Positions 1-8,560 of a stretch of 64,000 nucleotides of DNA are shown here, piece after piece. Positions within the stretch are counted from its first letter, which is position 1. Every line of letters begins with the position of its first letter. The position numbers and the translations under genes are program-made. Below the pieces are notes generated by a model, which had not been told where the DNA came from, searched no databases, and was given only the letters and a program-made list of their open reading frames with translations. The DNA is from Nordella sp. HKS 07. GTDB lineage: Bacteria; Pseudomonadota; Alphaproteobacteria; Rhizobiales; Aestuariivirgaceae. The stretch is from NCBI RefSeq assembly GCF_011046735.1, contig NZ_CP049258.1, positions 6,280,001 to 6,344,000 of the forward strand, in the 5' to 3' direction.

Positions 1-2
1 TC

Positions 3-245
3 GCCCAGGCGGCCGCGACCGGCTATGTCAGCCGCAGCGCTGGCGCGGCGCGCGGCTCGGCGGGTGGTGTCTACCTCGCTTCTTATTATTCAGGCGGGCT
101 CGTCGGCAGTATTGTGATCGGGCAAGTGTTCGATCATTTCGGTTGGACGGCGGCCGTTATCGTCCTTGGCGCGGCACTCACCGCCGCATGTCTCTTGGCG
201 GCTTTCATGACGGAAAACGATAGCGCGCCCGCATCGCAACGATAG
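3..245 (+). CDS. MFS transporter, C-terminal end (partial)
   Basis: This frame is open from the window edge to a TAG at 243-245 and encodes the last 80 residues of an integral membrane protein. It contains a Gly/Ser-rich helix (ASYYSGGLVGS) followed by a polar turn and a second long hydrophobic helix (AAVIVLGAALTAACLLAAFM), then a short hydrophilic tail. That matches the final two transmembrane helices of a major facilitator superfamily drug or metabolite exporter of the YnfM/Bcr type. The substrate cannot be inferred from this fragment, and the start lies upstream of the window. Confidence 0.7.
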   Translation, partial: AQAAATGYVSRSAGAARGSAGGVYLASYYSGGLVGSIVIGQVFDHFGWTAAVIVLGAALTAACLLAAFMTENDSAPASQR

Positions 246-324
246 CGAGACGGCATTTCAACGGACAGAGACCATTTGCGATGGTGAGGATCAAACCCGC
301 GTAACTCAAAACAGGAGATCAAAA

Positions 325-786
325 ATGTTGAATCGCCGCAGCCTCGCCGTCGCACTGGCGATATCCGCCCTTATTCCCATCCCAGCCCAGGCTGCGCAGA
401 ATGGCATCGTCGAAGGGAAAAGCGCCTATTCCATGAGCGAGACCATCGACCGCCTTAAGAAGGATGTCGCCGCCAAGGGCATCACATTCTTCGCCGAGAT
501 CGATCAGACGAAGCTGGCAGCCGATGCCGGAATCAAGCTTGGACCCTCAACGCTGCTGATCTTCGGCAATCCGGCGCTCGGTTCCCAGTTCATGACGTCA
601 AACCCGCAAGCTGGCATCGATTGGCCGGTACGCCTGCTCGTCATCGAGGACAAGAACGGCCAAGTTTGGACGATCTACAACGACTTCGGCTACATCGCCC
701 GACGGCATCATATCAGCAATCGCGCTGCTGCCTTCAAGATGGCCTCCGAAGTCATCGCATCTATCACATCGTCGGTCAAGAAATAG
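325..786 (+). CDS. Secreted DUF302 domain protein
   Basis: A 153-residue protein with a clear Sec signal peptide (about residues 1-23, cleavage after AQA) and then a DUF302 domain covering most of the mature chain. Visible family features are the amphipathic helix with ETIDRLKKDVAAKGITFFAEID, the PSTLLIFGNPALGS strand-turn and the VWTIYNDFGYIARRHHI segment. DUF302 proteins are small periplasmic or cytoplasmic folds of unproven function, sometimes near redox or metal genes. An AGGAG-like ribosome site precedes the ATG. The last 11 bases overlap the end of the convergent LysR gene. Confidence 0.8.
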   Translation: MLNRRSLAVALAISALIPIPAQAAQNGIVEGKSAYSMSETIDRLKKDVAAKGITFFAEIDQTKLAADAGIKLGPSTLLIFGNPALGSQFMTSNPQAGIDWPVRLLVIEDKNGQVWTIYNDFGYIARRHHISNRAAAFKMASEVIASITSSVKK

Positions 787-1705
787 ACTGATCCGCCGCC
801 GTTTCGCTGGCCGCGATTGCCTTAGCGCCGAACCATTCCTTGCGCATGGCTTCGCGGACCAGTACGCCAAGCGCGGGCGAGTGCGCCTTTTCCGTCATCG
901 TCACCAGGCTGACGACCCGCCAGAATTCGGGCTCAATCACCGGGAGCGCGATGACGCCGGGATGATTGACGCTGTGGCGGGGCATGAAGCCAAAGCCAAG
1001 CCCCGCGGCGATCATCGCCTGCGTCCATTCCTCGCTGTCGCTGAAGTAGGCGGGCGCTACAGTGACCCCTTGCGAGTGCAATATGCCGTCGGCATAGCCC
1101 GCAAATTCGCAGTGATTGCGATGGATATAGGCTTCGCCGCCGAGGTCCTTCACCCGCACCGCCGGTTGATTGGCGAAGCGATGGTTGGGATGGATGGCAA
1201 TCACCATCTGCTCCCGGAATAGGGGCAGAAGATGGAGTTCGGGTCCCGGCTCCCTGCCTGGCAGCGCACAAATGGCGGCATCGATCTCACCGGCCGTGAG
1301 GCGGCGTTCAAGCTCGAAGGAATTCGCGTCCGAGAGCATCATGTCGACCCCGGCATAGGCACGCGGCACCGCCATGATCAGTTCCGTGAATTGGTTCGGC
1401 GCTATGGTTGTCATGATGCCGAGCTTGAGCGTGTGCTTTTCCGCGCCCGCATGTTGCCGAGCCAATTTCAAGGTCGCGTCCGATTCTCGGGCAATTAGTT
1501 CGAGATAGGGGCGCACCATCCGGCCGAGCGGCGACAGATGGGTCAGCCGACGTTCGCGGTGAAACAGCGAGCCGCCGAATTCCTGCTCGAGAAGAATGAT
1601 CGCCCGGGACAGTGCCGGCTGCGACACGCTACATTTCTCGGCGGCGCGCGAGAAGTTGAGCTCCTCCGCGACCGCCAGAAAATAGCGTACCTGATGGAGC
1701 TCCAT
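776..1705 (-). CDS. LysR family transcriptional regulator
   Basis: A 309-residue regulator. Residues 1-60 form the LysR winged helix-turn-helix (MELHQVRYFLAVAEELNFSR, AAEKCSVSQPALSRAIILLE), and residues from about 90 form the periplasmic-binding-protein-like effector domain. GGGAGG lies six bases upstream of the ATG. The gene converges on the DUF302 gene, and 740 bases without a recognisable gene lie upstream, so its target is not obvious from context. No ligand can be assigned from sequence alone. Confidence 0.9.
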   Translation of the reverse strand: MELHQVRYFLAVAEELNFSRAAEKCSVSQPALSRAIILLEQEFGGSLFHRERRLTHLSPLGRMVRPYLELIARESDATLKLARQHAGAEKHTLKLGIMTTIAPNQFTELIMAVPRAYAGVDMMLSDANSFELERRLTAGEIDAAICALPGREPGPELHLLPLFREQMVIAIHPNHRFANQPAVRVKDLGGEAYIHRNHCEFAGYADGILHSQGVTVAPAYFSDSEEWTQAMIAAGLGFGFMPRHSVNHPGVIALPVIEPEFWRVVSLVTMTEKAHSPALGVLVREAMRKEWFGAKAIAASETAADQSIS

Positions 1706-2445
1706 CGCCGCCTCCCGACCGGGGCAACTAGCGTAGCAAGATCATCAAAATAATGTCCAGTCGGCATTGGCGCTGCCGGTGTCGCAGCCGCAGACTGCTG
1801 GCATCAGACATCTGGATAGTGTCATGAATAGACTTTTGTGGCTTTTCTGTCGTTGGTTTCACTCATTCGGACGAGTCGGATGAGGATCTTACCCACCTTA
1901 TCAAGGGTGCCGAAGACGGCGCTCGGTTGGGGATGGTCGGATGGTATTGAGCACCCGCCGGCGAGATCCTTGCGTAGTTCATATCTCTCGGCCCAATCCG
2001 GAGATGGAGATTTGGCACTGACCCGGCTGCCGACCCCATTCAGACTTCTCCTAAGCATCTCCGTGCCTTCGGATTCACCTAGATTGCCAATCTTCCGAAT
2101 GGCGAGATCGAGTACAGGTACGTCAACGCGTTGGCACAACAATTGGTCTCATCAGTGATCCGCCATAGTCTGCAAATCGAATGATCGCGAGGAGCACGGA
2201 CTAGGCTGCGAACCCGTAAATCTGCCGGGCCGGACGACTCACCAGAGTACGCTATGCCCCGATAGCAGCCAATTCCGCAGTGCAGCGAAATGACGCAACG
2301 GGCTAGAAGCAGACCTTAAGCGCGGCACGGCGGACATCCGGGTCCGCCGATCTGCCAGGCGAGACGCCGCCTGGGACGATTGAATGGAGTGGGCCCTATC
2401 CGGCCGGGAGGTCGCGACGCTAATCAGAATGCTCGCGAGTTTGTC
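1706..2445. other. 740-base stretch without a supported gene
   Basis: Open frames of about 106 codons exist on both strands between 1822 and 2158, but neither gives a recognisable protein or a good ribosome site. The part from about 2230 to 2370 reads like the short, degenerate non-coding repeats scattered through rhizobial genomes. That resemblance is from memory and is unverified. The first bases must hold the promoter of the LysR gene at 776-1705. Confidence 0.35.
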
Positions 2446-3048
2446 TCAGAAGCAAGGGTTCCATGGTGGACCGCAGTCGATCGGCGGCGCAGAGCTCCGG
2501 TACCAGGCGCTGCGCTCGGCAGTGCGACGGGCCGCGCCCCCTGGCGTGAACGGCCAACCTATGACATCGATGAATATCGAGGCGGGCCCGTCGGCCTTCG
2601 CGAGGTTGCCTTCCAGAACATCGACGTTGAACGTCAGCGTATCGCCGCTGAGTTTTGGCTCCTTGAGCACGACGACGGCGTCTTCGACAGCAGAAGCGTC
2701 CTTGTTCAACACCGACACGGTGGCATTCGGCGGGTCCTTGGCAAAGCTGCCAGCCCCCGGAGCCCATTCCTCAAGAAGATGCACGGTGAGGGCATGTCCC
2801 GCCGAGCGCACGGGGCGATCGGCAAACAAAATCGAGTTGGTCGAGATGCCGGTGAGCGTCAGTGTGCTTCCATTGAGCTTTGCGCCATCGGAATTCATCA
2901 CGATCAGCGATGGAACGATCTTGGTTCTGGCCATACCGATCGTCTTCTGCGCCGGCGCCGTGATCGCATCTTGAGCCGAGCCCGTTCCGGACAGAAACAA
3001 TAGGCTCGCGACTGCTATTATGACTCCGGCCACGCTGTTCAGATTCAT
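2446..3048 (-). CDS. Secreted hypothetical protein
   Basis: A 200-residue protein with a signal peptide (about residues 1-25, ending SGTGSA-Q). The core contains TLTLTGISTNSILFADRPVR, an FAKDPPNATVSVLN segment and a beta-rich VVVLKEPKLSGDTLTFNVDVLEG stretch. This pattern recurs in uncharacterised secreted proteins of alphaproteobacteria, and no function is known to me. The ATG at 3048 is preferred to a GTG six bases upstream because AGGTGG is correctly spaced only for the ATG. The last 30 residues (from RRTAERS) are Pro/Cys/Trp-rich and unlike the family core, so the natural stop may have been lost. GenBank-style callers may choose the GTG at 3054. Confidence 0.7.
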   Translation of the reverse strand: MNLNSVAGVIIAVASLLFLSGTGSAQDAITAPAQKTIGMARTKIVPSLIVMNSDGAKLNGSTLTLTGISTNSILFADRPVRSAGHALTVHLLEEWAPGAGSFAKDPPNATVSVLNKDASAVEDAVVVLKEPKLSGDTLTFNVDVLEGNLAKADGPASIFIDVIGWPFTPGGAARRTAERSAWYRSSAPPIDCGPPWNPCF

Positions 3049-3436
3049 GATCACCCACCTTTACCTGCGTTGTGCCCAGCTTGACTCAGTCCAAACTGTC
3101 ATAGGAGTTCGATGGAGTTCGATGATAGTATCAAGAAGCGATCATGATATCAGAGGAATCCGTCACCGTCTTGGCATTGCGCCCTACGGAGCCATTGAGA
3201 TATTAACAGGTTCTGCGGCCGTCGCGCTATGTCTGCGCCTCTGCTCCGTCACCTCGACCGACAGCATGACCAGGGATCGGGCAGGCTTGGCGCTTGGCCA
3301 ACGGTCGGTTTGTCTCCGGAAGTGTGACCTTCCCTTGGGACCCATAGAAGTGGCTGCAGTGTCTTGACGGAGTAGCTCTCAACGTTTGCCCGCCAACCAA
3401 AGGCTCGGCTTGCTCACATTCATCCTAGTCGGCCCC
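3049..3436. other. Intergenic stretch, nothing recognised
   Basis: No frame here has convincing coding character. A 10-base sequence (GGAGTTCGAT) occurs twice in tandem near 3103-3122. The upstream end must carry the promoter of the secreted protein gene ending at 2446. Confidence 0.4.
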
Positions 3437-3955
3437 TCATTCGCTACCTTGTTTGTCGTCTGGAATATTCCGCCAAAGGTCCAAGCCAAATATCTCAATG
3501 GGGTTGCGCATCCATCCAATAGCCAATTTCACGAGCAGTGTGCCGACTAACGCTAAGACGATGCTTACTATGCATGCCGATACCAAGGGCACTTTTGGAA
3601 ACTGGCTGACTAGCAGATAGCCAAATAAAATTGCGATGACAGCCTGAACAGTTAAAAGCTCGCCAAGGCTCAGTTTGCGCCATTTCATGCGCGTGCGAGA
3701 CGTCGTTGCATTATCGGATTGAACTGTCTCTTCAGGCTCACTGGGGAGGCTCACTCGAATCCAACTTCGCAATAGCTTGAGAGCGCCAATGCCAATGAAA
3801 AGAACCAAAAAAATGCCGATGACTATGAGAACTAAGCTAGTCGTAAAAACAAAGATGAAACCACCAGTAACACTTGCGACACCAATAACCGCCATGGTCC
3901 ACATAAGAGAAACCACGCGGAACACAATAACTCCAAAAGGTGTCTTGGAAGTCAT
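3437..3955 (-). CDS. Four-helix membrane protein of unknown function
   Basis: A protein of about 172 residues with two hydrophobic hairpins: two long helices near the N terminus (FGVIVFRVVSLMWTMAVIGV and a following FVFTTSLVLIVIGIFLVLFIG), a charged cytoplasmic linker (about residues 66-95), and two more helices (LLTVQAVIAILFGYLL, ACIVSIVLALVGTLLVKLAIG). I do not recognise a family. ATG 3955 is chosen because GAGG sits six bases before it; a TTG 12 bases upstream is poorly placed. The gene is clearly poorer in G+C than its neighbours, with many AAA, ATA and TTA codons, which suggests acquisition by transfer. Confidence 0.6.
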   Translation of the reverse strand: MTSKTPFGVIVFRVVSLMWTMAVIGVASVTGGFIFVFTTSLVLIVIGIFLVLFIGIGALKLLRSWIRVSLPSEPEETVQSDNATTSRTRMKWRKLSLGELLTVQAVIAILFGYLLVSQFPKVPLVSACIVSIVLALVGTLLVKLAIGWMRNPIEIFGLDLWRNIPDDKQGSE

Positions 3956-4151
3956 TGTCGACCTCAATTCTCCGCAATGATTTTACAACATAACGACCTC
4001 AGCCGAAACCCAACAGAATTAAGCGTACCCGGTCTCATCGTCGCGCCCGGATCGGCAAATGCGTCCCGCGCCACGATATCGGCGTATAAACGCATCTATT
4101 CCATTCTGTTCGTTGTTCGTTCTTCGTTTTTCGTTTCAATGCGTTAGGCTG

Positions 4152-4567
4152 ATGGCCATGGCCATCGTCGTCCAGAAGTACGGTGGAATCAGCGTCGCTG
4201 ACCTGCAGAAATTGGCTGGCAAGCAGCTGCACGTGTCTACCAATACTGCCCACGCCGCGCTGGTCGTCTCACGCGAGAACCTCCACGACGCCGAGGGCGT
4301 GCAGCAGGCCACGCACGCACGCTTCGGCCATCGCGTCACGTTCATCAGCGGCTCGGCGCGGTGAGCGCGATCGGCGCCGGCATCAACGCCACCTACGCGA
4401 ACGTGCGTGCGGGGTTGTCGGTGCTGCGCCGTGCAGAAATCCCGTACAGCGGGATATCGACCTCGTCGTTCCGCATCACGTGGATGGTGCCCGACGCCGA
4501 CGTCGCCCGAGCCTCCCGCGCGCTCCACGCACACTTCATCGAATCTCGAGCGCCGCGCGTTCCTTGA
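4152..4567 (+). pseudogene. Aspartokinase relic (internally deleted and frameshifted)
   Basis: The frame from ATG 4152 begins MAMAIVVQKYGGISVADLQ, the unmistakable start of an aspartate kinase (the VQKYGG motif binds ATP). It then jumps directly to what looks like part of the C-terminal ACT regulatory region (STNTAHAALVVSREN) and stops at 4364. The next frame continues from 4361 with VSAIGAGINATYANVRAGLSVLRRAEI and ends near 4567 with VPDADVARASRALHAHF, the usual end of the second ACT domain. The kinase core, about 250 residues in a full enzyme, is missing. The piece cannot be catalytic. The two frames overlap at GTGA, so a split regulatory peptide cannot be fully excluded. Confidence 0.6.
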
Positions 4568-4804
4568 CCGGTGTCGGTTTTCTGGAGGCGAGTTGGCCAC
4601 GGTCTCCGCGCAATAGACTCCGCCTCTCACCACGCCTGAACTTATCGTAGCCGATCGTCGATTGTTCACGGATGGTCCGCGCGATTTCTTGAAGTCGTCA
4701 AAGACGGTCGAAGCATAGAGTCCATCGAGCGCGATTGTGTCCGATATGAGTCATTTTCGCCCGGGATTTTCGGCTAGAGTCGTGCTACGCGCACATTCTG
4801 GCGG

Positions 4805-5431
4805 TCAATGCGAATTTCCAACAGGATCGCTGCTCTCAACGACCTCGACCACGATCTCCGTGCATTTATCGCCGTTTGTCGGATGGAAATCCACCGAGCA
4901 TGCCGTGACGACCACCAGAAGATCGCGTAGCGCCCGTAAAGCCACATAGCCGCCGGGCGGATTAATCGAGGCCAGCACATCGAGGCGGCCATCAGGATCG
5001 GGTAGCGAGTTTTGGAAAAAATCGACTGGGTCGGGCACCGCCGGCAGCGAGAGCCCCGCCGTCCGAAGTGCGATGATGAGATTGTCCTGGCAATTGGGAT
5101 GATCCGGCAGGCCGGCGCGTTCATAGAGCCAGCGATTGCAGGCGGGAAACAGCATGTCATGCGGTCCAGGCGAAGCATCCTTCACCAGCGTCAGCAAAGG
5201 CACGCCCCGCGTGCTGTAGAAATGATCGCCCACGCGCGGAAAAATCCGTTCAGTGATGTCGCGCGTCTGCGAGGTGCTGAGCCAGTCGAGCTCGGGCCCG
5301 TCGGTGACGAAAGCCCAGAGATCGGCGACTTGCTGGCCTTGCGGGTCGATGATGCGGATGGTTTCGCCGCGCCTTACCGGGAAGGATTGTCCCGACTGCG
5401 GAGCGATGACGGTGCGGCGGACTTCCGGCAT
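4805..5431 (-). CDS. DUF1989 (urea carboxylase-associated) family protein
   Basis: A protein of about 208 residues matching the DUF1989 / urea carboxylase-associated family: a basic N terminus and PVRRGETIRIIDPQGQQVADLWAFV, DWLSTSQTRDI, LFPACNRWLYERAGLPDHPNCQDNL, PDPVDFFQN and VVVTACSVDFHPTNGDKCT. Homologues accompany urea carboxylase/allophanate hydrolase or guanidine-degradation genes; none of those is adjacent here, so this copy is an orphan. The start is taken at MPEVRR because the family begins there. Reading upstream to 5626 would add 65 Arg-rich residues that overlap the ABC-ATPase relic on the other strand. Confidence 0.8.
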   Translation of the reverse strand: MPEVRRTVIAPQSGQSFPVRRGETIRIIDPQGQQVADLWAFVTDGPELDWLSTSQTRDITERIFPRVGDHFYSTRGVPLLTLVKDASPGPHDMLFPACNRWLYERAGLPDHPNCQDNLIIALRTAGLSLPAVPDPVDFFQNSLPDPDGRLDVLASINPPGGYVALRALRDLLVVVTACSVDFHPTNGDKCTEIVVEVVESSDPVGNSH

Positions 5432-5509
5432 GGGTAGAGTAGAACCCTTGTTGTTGAAATGCGTATCACTTCTTGCCAGTTCGATCGGTCTTACACAATG
5501 TCGACGCAG

Positions 5510-5785
5510 GCAACGGATGCCCATGGCCGCTCGGCCGCGCGAGTTTCGTCGACTCAGGCGAGATGTCGGCATGGTATTCGAGAGGTTCACTCTGGTCCCG
5601 CACCTCCGGGTGCTTGACAATGCCACGCTGGACCGGCTGTGGCGATGCGGCTGCTCGTACGAGCCGGTGTCGCCCGCCGTGCAGCGAAGCTGCCGGCCGC
5701 TCTCTCCGGCGGGTAGAAGCGGTGGGTCGCGACCGCTCGCGCTCTCGCGGCGCTGGACGATTTCTCCCGCTATTCCTGCAGCGAC
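5510..5785 (+). pseudogene. Amino-acid ABC transporter ATPase relic
   Basis: One plus-strand frame reads EFRRLRRDVGMVFERFTLVPHLRVLDNAT, which aligns residue for residue with the Q-loop region of polar amino-acid ABC ATPases; compare the intact paralogue at 41535-42311 ([25 protein letters not shown]). Further on, LSGG followed by a TAG and then KRWVATARALA is a damaged copy of the signature [16 protein letters not shown]. Walker A, Walker B and most of the helical domain are absent. The copy is cut by the IS630-type element whose left end is at 5793. Confidence 0.7.
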
Positions 5786-5792
5786 CAGGCTA

Positions 5793-6842
5793 GAGCGTTT
5801 TCGTGATTGATGGAATCTGGGGGATTCTCAGGGGGAGGGTTTTCTGATTCCTTGTTCTTGTGGTTGATTCGGCACGAGGACCCCATGGGCAAGCCCTATT
5901 CCCAGGATTTACGTGATCGCGTGTTGGCGGCGGTTGACGGCGGGCTGAAGCCCGGCGCGGTGGCTGAGCTGTTTCATGTCGATGTGTCCTACGTCTATAA
6001 GATTCTGATCCGGCGTCGGACCAGCGGAATGACGACAGCGCTGCCGTGGGCTGGTGGTCCCCAGCCCAAGCTCAAGGGCCATCATGAAGTTCTACGCCAG
6101 CATGTGAGTGAGAACTGTGATGCCACGCTAGCGGAGATCCGGACCTTCTTACTGGCTGAGCATGGTATCGAGGTCAGTGTTGGTTGCCTTTGGAATGCTC
6201 TCAAGCAGTTGAAGCTGCCGCTCAAAAAAAGACACAACGCGCCACCGAGCAGGAGCGCGAAGACATCGCCGAAGCGCGCCGAGCCTGGCACGAGGCTCAG
6301 AGCGATCTAAACGCGGCGCGCCTTGTCTTCATCGATGAGACCGGCGCTCAAACTAACATGGCACGCCGCTATGGCCGCGCTCCCCGCGGACAGCGCCTGC
6401 TGTGCAAAGTCCCGTGGGGACATTGGAAAACGATAACCTTCGTCGCCGCTCTCAGATGCGACGGTATCACCGCACCTGCCGTCTTCGATGGTCCGATGGA
6501 TGGCGAGTGCTTCCGCGCCTATGTCGAACAGATCCTTGCGCCCACACTCTCAACCGGCGACATCGTCATCATGGACAATCTCGCCAGCCACAAGGTTCCC
6601 GGCATCAAGGATGCGATCGAAGCCGCCGGTGCTGCTCTGCGTTACCTGCCCCCTTACTCACCCGATCTCAACCCCATCGAGCAGGCAATCGCCAAGTTCA
6701 AATCACACCTGCGAAAGGAAGCTGCCCGTACTCTCGAAACCCTCATCCAGGCTATCGCCCGCACTCTCAACACCTTCACACTGAAAGAGTGCGAAAACTA
6801 TATCCGCGCCGCTGGCTATCGCCATCAACTATGAAAATGCTC
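5793..6842 (+). mobile_element. IS630-type insertion sequence
   Basis: A complete element of about 1,050 bases. The ends form imperfect inverted repeats: left GAGCGTTTTCGTGATTGATG at 5793 and, read on the opposite strand, GAGCATTTTCATAGTTGATG at the right end. Each end is flanked by TA (5791-5792 and 6843-6844), the target duplication typical of the IS630/Tc1-mariner superfamily. It carries one transposase gene in two frames. It landed in or next to an already decaying ABC-ATPase gene. Confidence 0.85.
5885..6834 (+). CDS. IS630 family transposase (needs -1 frameshift)
   Basis: The first frame starts at ATG 5885 (MGKPYSQDLRDRVLAAVD) and encodes the paired helix-turn-helix DNA-binding domain (LKPGAVAELFHVDVSYVYKIL, then TLAEIRTFLLAEHGIEVS). 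The second frame encodes the DDE catalytic domain: the first Asp in LVFIDETGAQTNM, the second in IVIMDNLASHK, and the final acidic residue in LPPYSPDLNPIEQAIAKFK. The frames join at a run of seven A then G (about 6223-6230), an A_AAA_AAG slippery site; a -1 slip gives LPLKKKTQRATEQE and a product of about 316 residues. The catalytic residues are intact, so the element may be active. Confidence 0.85.
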
Positions 6843-6958
6843 TAGTGCTTTCTTGCCGATATCGCACGCCCAGGGCACGGAGGGTTCCCCGGCAAGGAAC
6901 CTTTCCACTTTAGAGACGTTATGGTCGCGCATGCTCATTTCAATGCGAGGATAGACCA

Positions 6959-7414
6959 TTGGCAAAAGCTAAGAGAGCGCGCCGGCCGCGCCCGGCGGCC
7001 GAGCGTAAAAGCACTGCAAACCGCCTCTTCGACGACGCGCTGTCGCTGGCATCGACGCTGGCCGACAGCCGCAAACGCGCCGGCGCTGACAGGATCGTGG
7101 AATTCGCCGAGGCGACCCGTCATTTCGGAGAGACTCTCGACGACTTCCCGCAGCTTCGCGCCTATAGCGACACGGCCGCCGACAACCTCGACGATCTTGC
7201 CGACTATGTCGTCAGGACGGATATTCCGGAAATGCTGGATGACTTCGCAAGCTTTGCGCGCCGGCAGCCGGTCGCCACTCTGACGCTCGGCGTTGCCGCC
7301 GGCCTCGCCGTCACTCAATTGATGCATGGCTGGCCGGTTCCGATGAAGGAACGGGGCAAGTCCTCCGCCGGACGCGGCAAACGGCGAAGAGCGCTGCGCA
7401 AGGCTGCAAACTAG
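6959..7414 (+). CDS. Small membrane-associated stress-type protein
   Basis: A 151-residue protein with a Lys/Arg/Pro-rich N terminus, an acidic amphipathic middle (EFAEATRHFGETLDDFPQLRAYSDTAADNLDDLADYVV) and one hydrophobic segment near the C terminus (PVATLTLGVAAGLAVTQLMHG), then a very basic tail. The layout resembles ElaB/YqjD/DUF883-like proteins and rhizobial 'nutrient deprivation-induced' proteins that tether to the inner membrane. The start is TTG 6959 with GAGG upstream. It is the first gene of a four-gene operon (6959-8560). Confidence 0.6.
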   Translation: MAKAKRARRPRPAAERKSTANRLFDDALSLASTLADSRKRAGADRIVEFAEATRHFGETLDDFPQLRAYSDTAADNLDDLADYVVRTDIPEMLDDFASFARRQPVATLTLGVAAGLAVTQLMHGWPVPMKERGKSSAGRGKRRRALRKAAN

Positions 7415-7444
7415 CGTCAGAGCGGCAGCTTCGAAGGAGATGGT

Positions 7445-7837
7445 ATGGCGAAGAGCGACAGCAAGCCTGTGGACGACTCCCTCGCCGGCTCGTTCGAGGA
7501 ACTGAAGCGAGACTTCATGGCATGGTTCACCGCGGAGGGGGCGTTGCTGCGCGCCCGCGTGAGTTCAAGCATGCGGCGCATGATACTGGCCGCTGGCCTG
7601 ATCGTCATTGCACTGATGTCCATCTTCGTCGCCTTGACGGTTTTGGCCGAGACTCTGGTCGACTATCTCGCATTCTCCCTCGGCCCAATCACCGCGGGGT
7701 TCGTGGTCGGCTTGGCTCTGTTGCTCGCCGGGCTCGTCCTGCTCGCGGTGGCGCGTTTCCTGCTGCTCAAGCCCGATCCGCTGCGCGGACGCCTGCGCAG
7801 CAACGCCAAGCTAATCTGGAACCGGTTCAATGACTAA
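7445..7837 (+). CDS. Phage-holin-superfamily / YqjE-like membrane protein
   Basis: A 130-residue protein: a soluble amphipathic N terminus (SFEELKRDFMAWFTAEGALLRARV), then two long transmembrane helices (MILAAGLIVIALMSIFVALTVLAE and ITAGFVVGLALLLAGLVLLAVARFLLL) and a basic tail. This is the architecture of the YqjE / DUF1469 family ('phage holin family protein'), which is chromosomal and not phage-derived. AAGGAG precedes the ATG. Its stop overlaps the next start by 8 bases. With the genes before and after, it matches the E. coli yqjD-yqjE-yqjK arrangement. Confidence 0.75.
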   Translation: MAKSDSKPVDDSLAGSFEELKRDFMAWFTAEGALLRARVSSSMRRMILAAGLIVIALMSIFVALTVLAETLVDYLAFSLGPITAGFVVGLALLLAGLVLLAVARFLLLKPDPLRGRLRSNAKLIWNRFND

Positions 7838-8150
7838 GCTTGATGAACTCGAAGCCGAGGCCGATCGCAGACGGCAGGATTTCGAGCAACGCCTGCGCAA
7901 ATTGAGGCCGCGGCTGACGCCACTCGGTCTAGCCGACGAGGCGCTCCGCCGGCTCGATCCGCAGGCGGAAGCTGTCGCCGCCACCGGCCGCGCCTTGCGC
8001 CGAAACCCGCTCCCGGCGCTTCCCCTTCTTCTCGGCCTCGGCTGGCTCGTACTCGAGGTGCGCAAGCCGGCCAAGGCCGTCAAAGCCCCGAAGTTGAAGC
8101 GCAAGCAGACGACCCTGATCACATCGCAAGAGAAGGAAATGAAACGATGA
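7830..8150 (+). CDS. DUF3618-like / YqjK-like small protein
   Basis: A 106-residue protein beginning with a charged coiled-coil-like helix (LDELEAEADRRRQDFEQRLRKL), then a weakly hydrophobic segment (LPALPLLLGLGWLVLEV) and a Lys-rich tail. The order fits DUF3618 or YqjK-type partners of YqjE. Its start overlaps the YqjE-like gene by 8 bases and its end overlaps the next gene by 4 (ATGA), so the three are translationally coupled. The function is unproven; a role in membrane or envelope stress is inferred only from the arrangement. Confidence 0.6.
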   Translation: MTKLDELEAEADRRRQDFEQRLRKLRPRLTPLGLADEALRRLDPQAEAVAATGRALRRNPLPALPLLLGLGWLVLEVRKPAKAVKAPKLKRKQTTLITSQEKEMKR

Positions 8151-8560
8151 AAACGATGAAAACGACGAAAGCACGCAAGACACGCAAGACCGCCCGCAAG
8201 GCCGGCATCGCCTCGACGGCGCATCTATTGCAGGACAATGCCGGCACGGCGCTGCGCCGTGGCCGCGCGACGCTGAGCCGCGCCTATGACTGGGCGCATG
8301 AGGCGGGGAGTGCCCATCTGGGCTCCCTCCGCCTGCCGCGCCGCACCGATATCGGACATCTGACCGAGGCCAATCCGCTCCTGCTGGGCGCCGTGGGCCT
8401 CGGGCTCGGCATGGCCATTGGTACGCTGTTCCCACGCGGCATGGTGCGCCGCCGCCCGGCGGTGGCGGTCCGCACGGCCGGCGGCAATGGCTCGGCCGCG
8501 CCGGTGAAGGCGGCAGCCCGCCGCCGGGGCAAGAAGGTTCGTTCGGCCGCCTCCGCCTGA
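8147..8560 (+). CDS. Basic single-helix membrane protein
   Basis: A 137-residue, highly basic protein (KTMKTTKARKTRKTARKAG start; KAAARRRGKKVR end) with an Ala/Arg-rich amphipathic middle and one Gly-rich hydrophobic helix (NPLLLGAVGLGLGMAIGTLFP). It overlaps the preceding gene by 4 bases and closes the operon. It resembles the C-terminal membrane anchor of DUF883/ElaB-like proteins. Its stop lies inside an inverted repeat shared with the end of valS. Confidence 0.55.
   Translation: MKTMKTTKARKTRKTARKAGIASTAHLLQDNAGTALRRGRATLSRAYDWAHEAGSAHLGSLRLPRRTDIGHLTEANPLLLGAVGLGLGMAIGTLFPRGMVRRRPAVAVRTAGGNGSAAPVKAAARRRGKKVRSAASA

Noticed and set aside
7445-7837. Prophage holin
   Set aside because: The YqjE-like family is chromosomal; no lysis, capsid or integrase gene is nearby.
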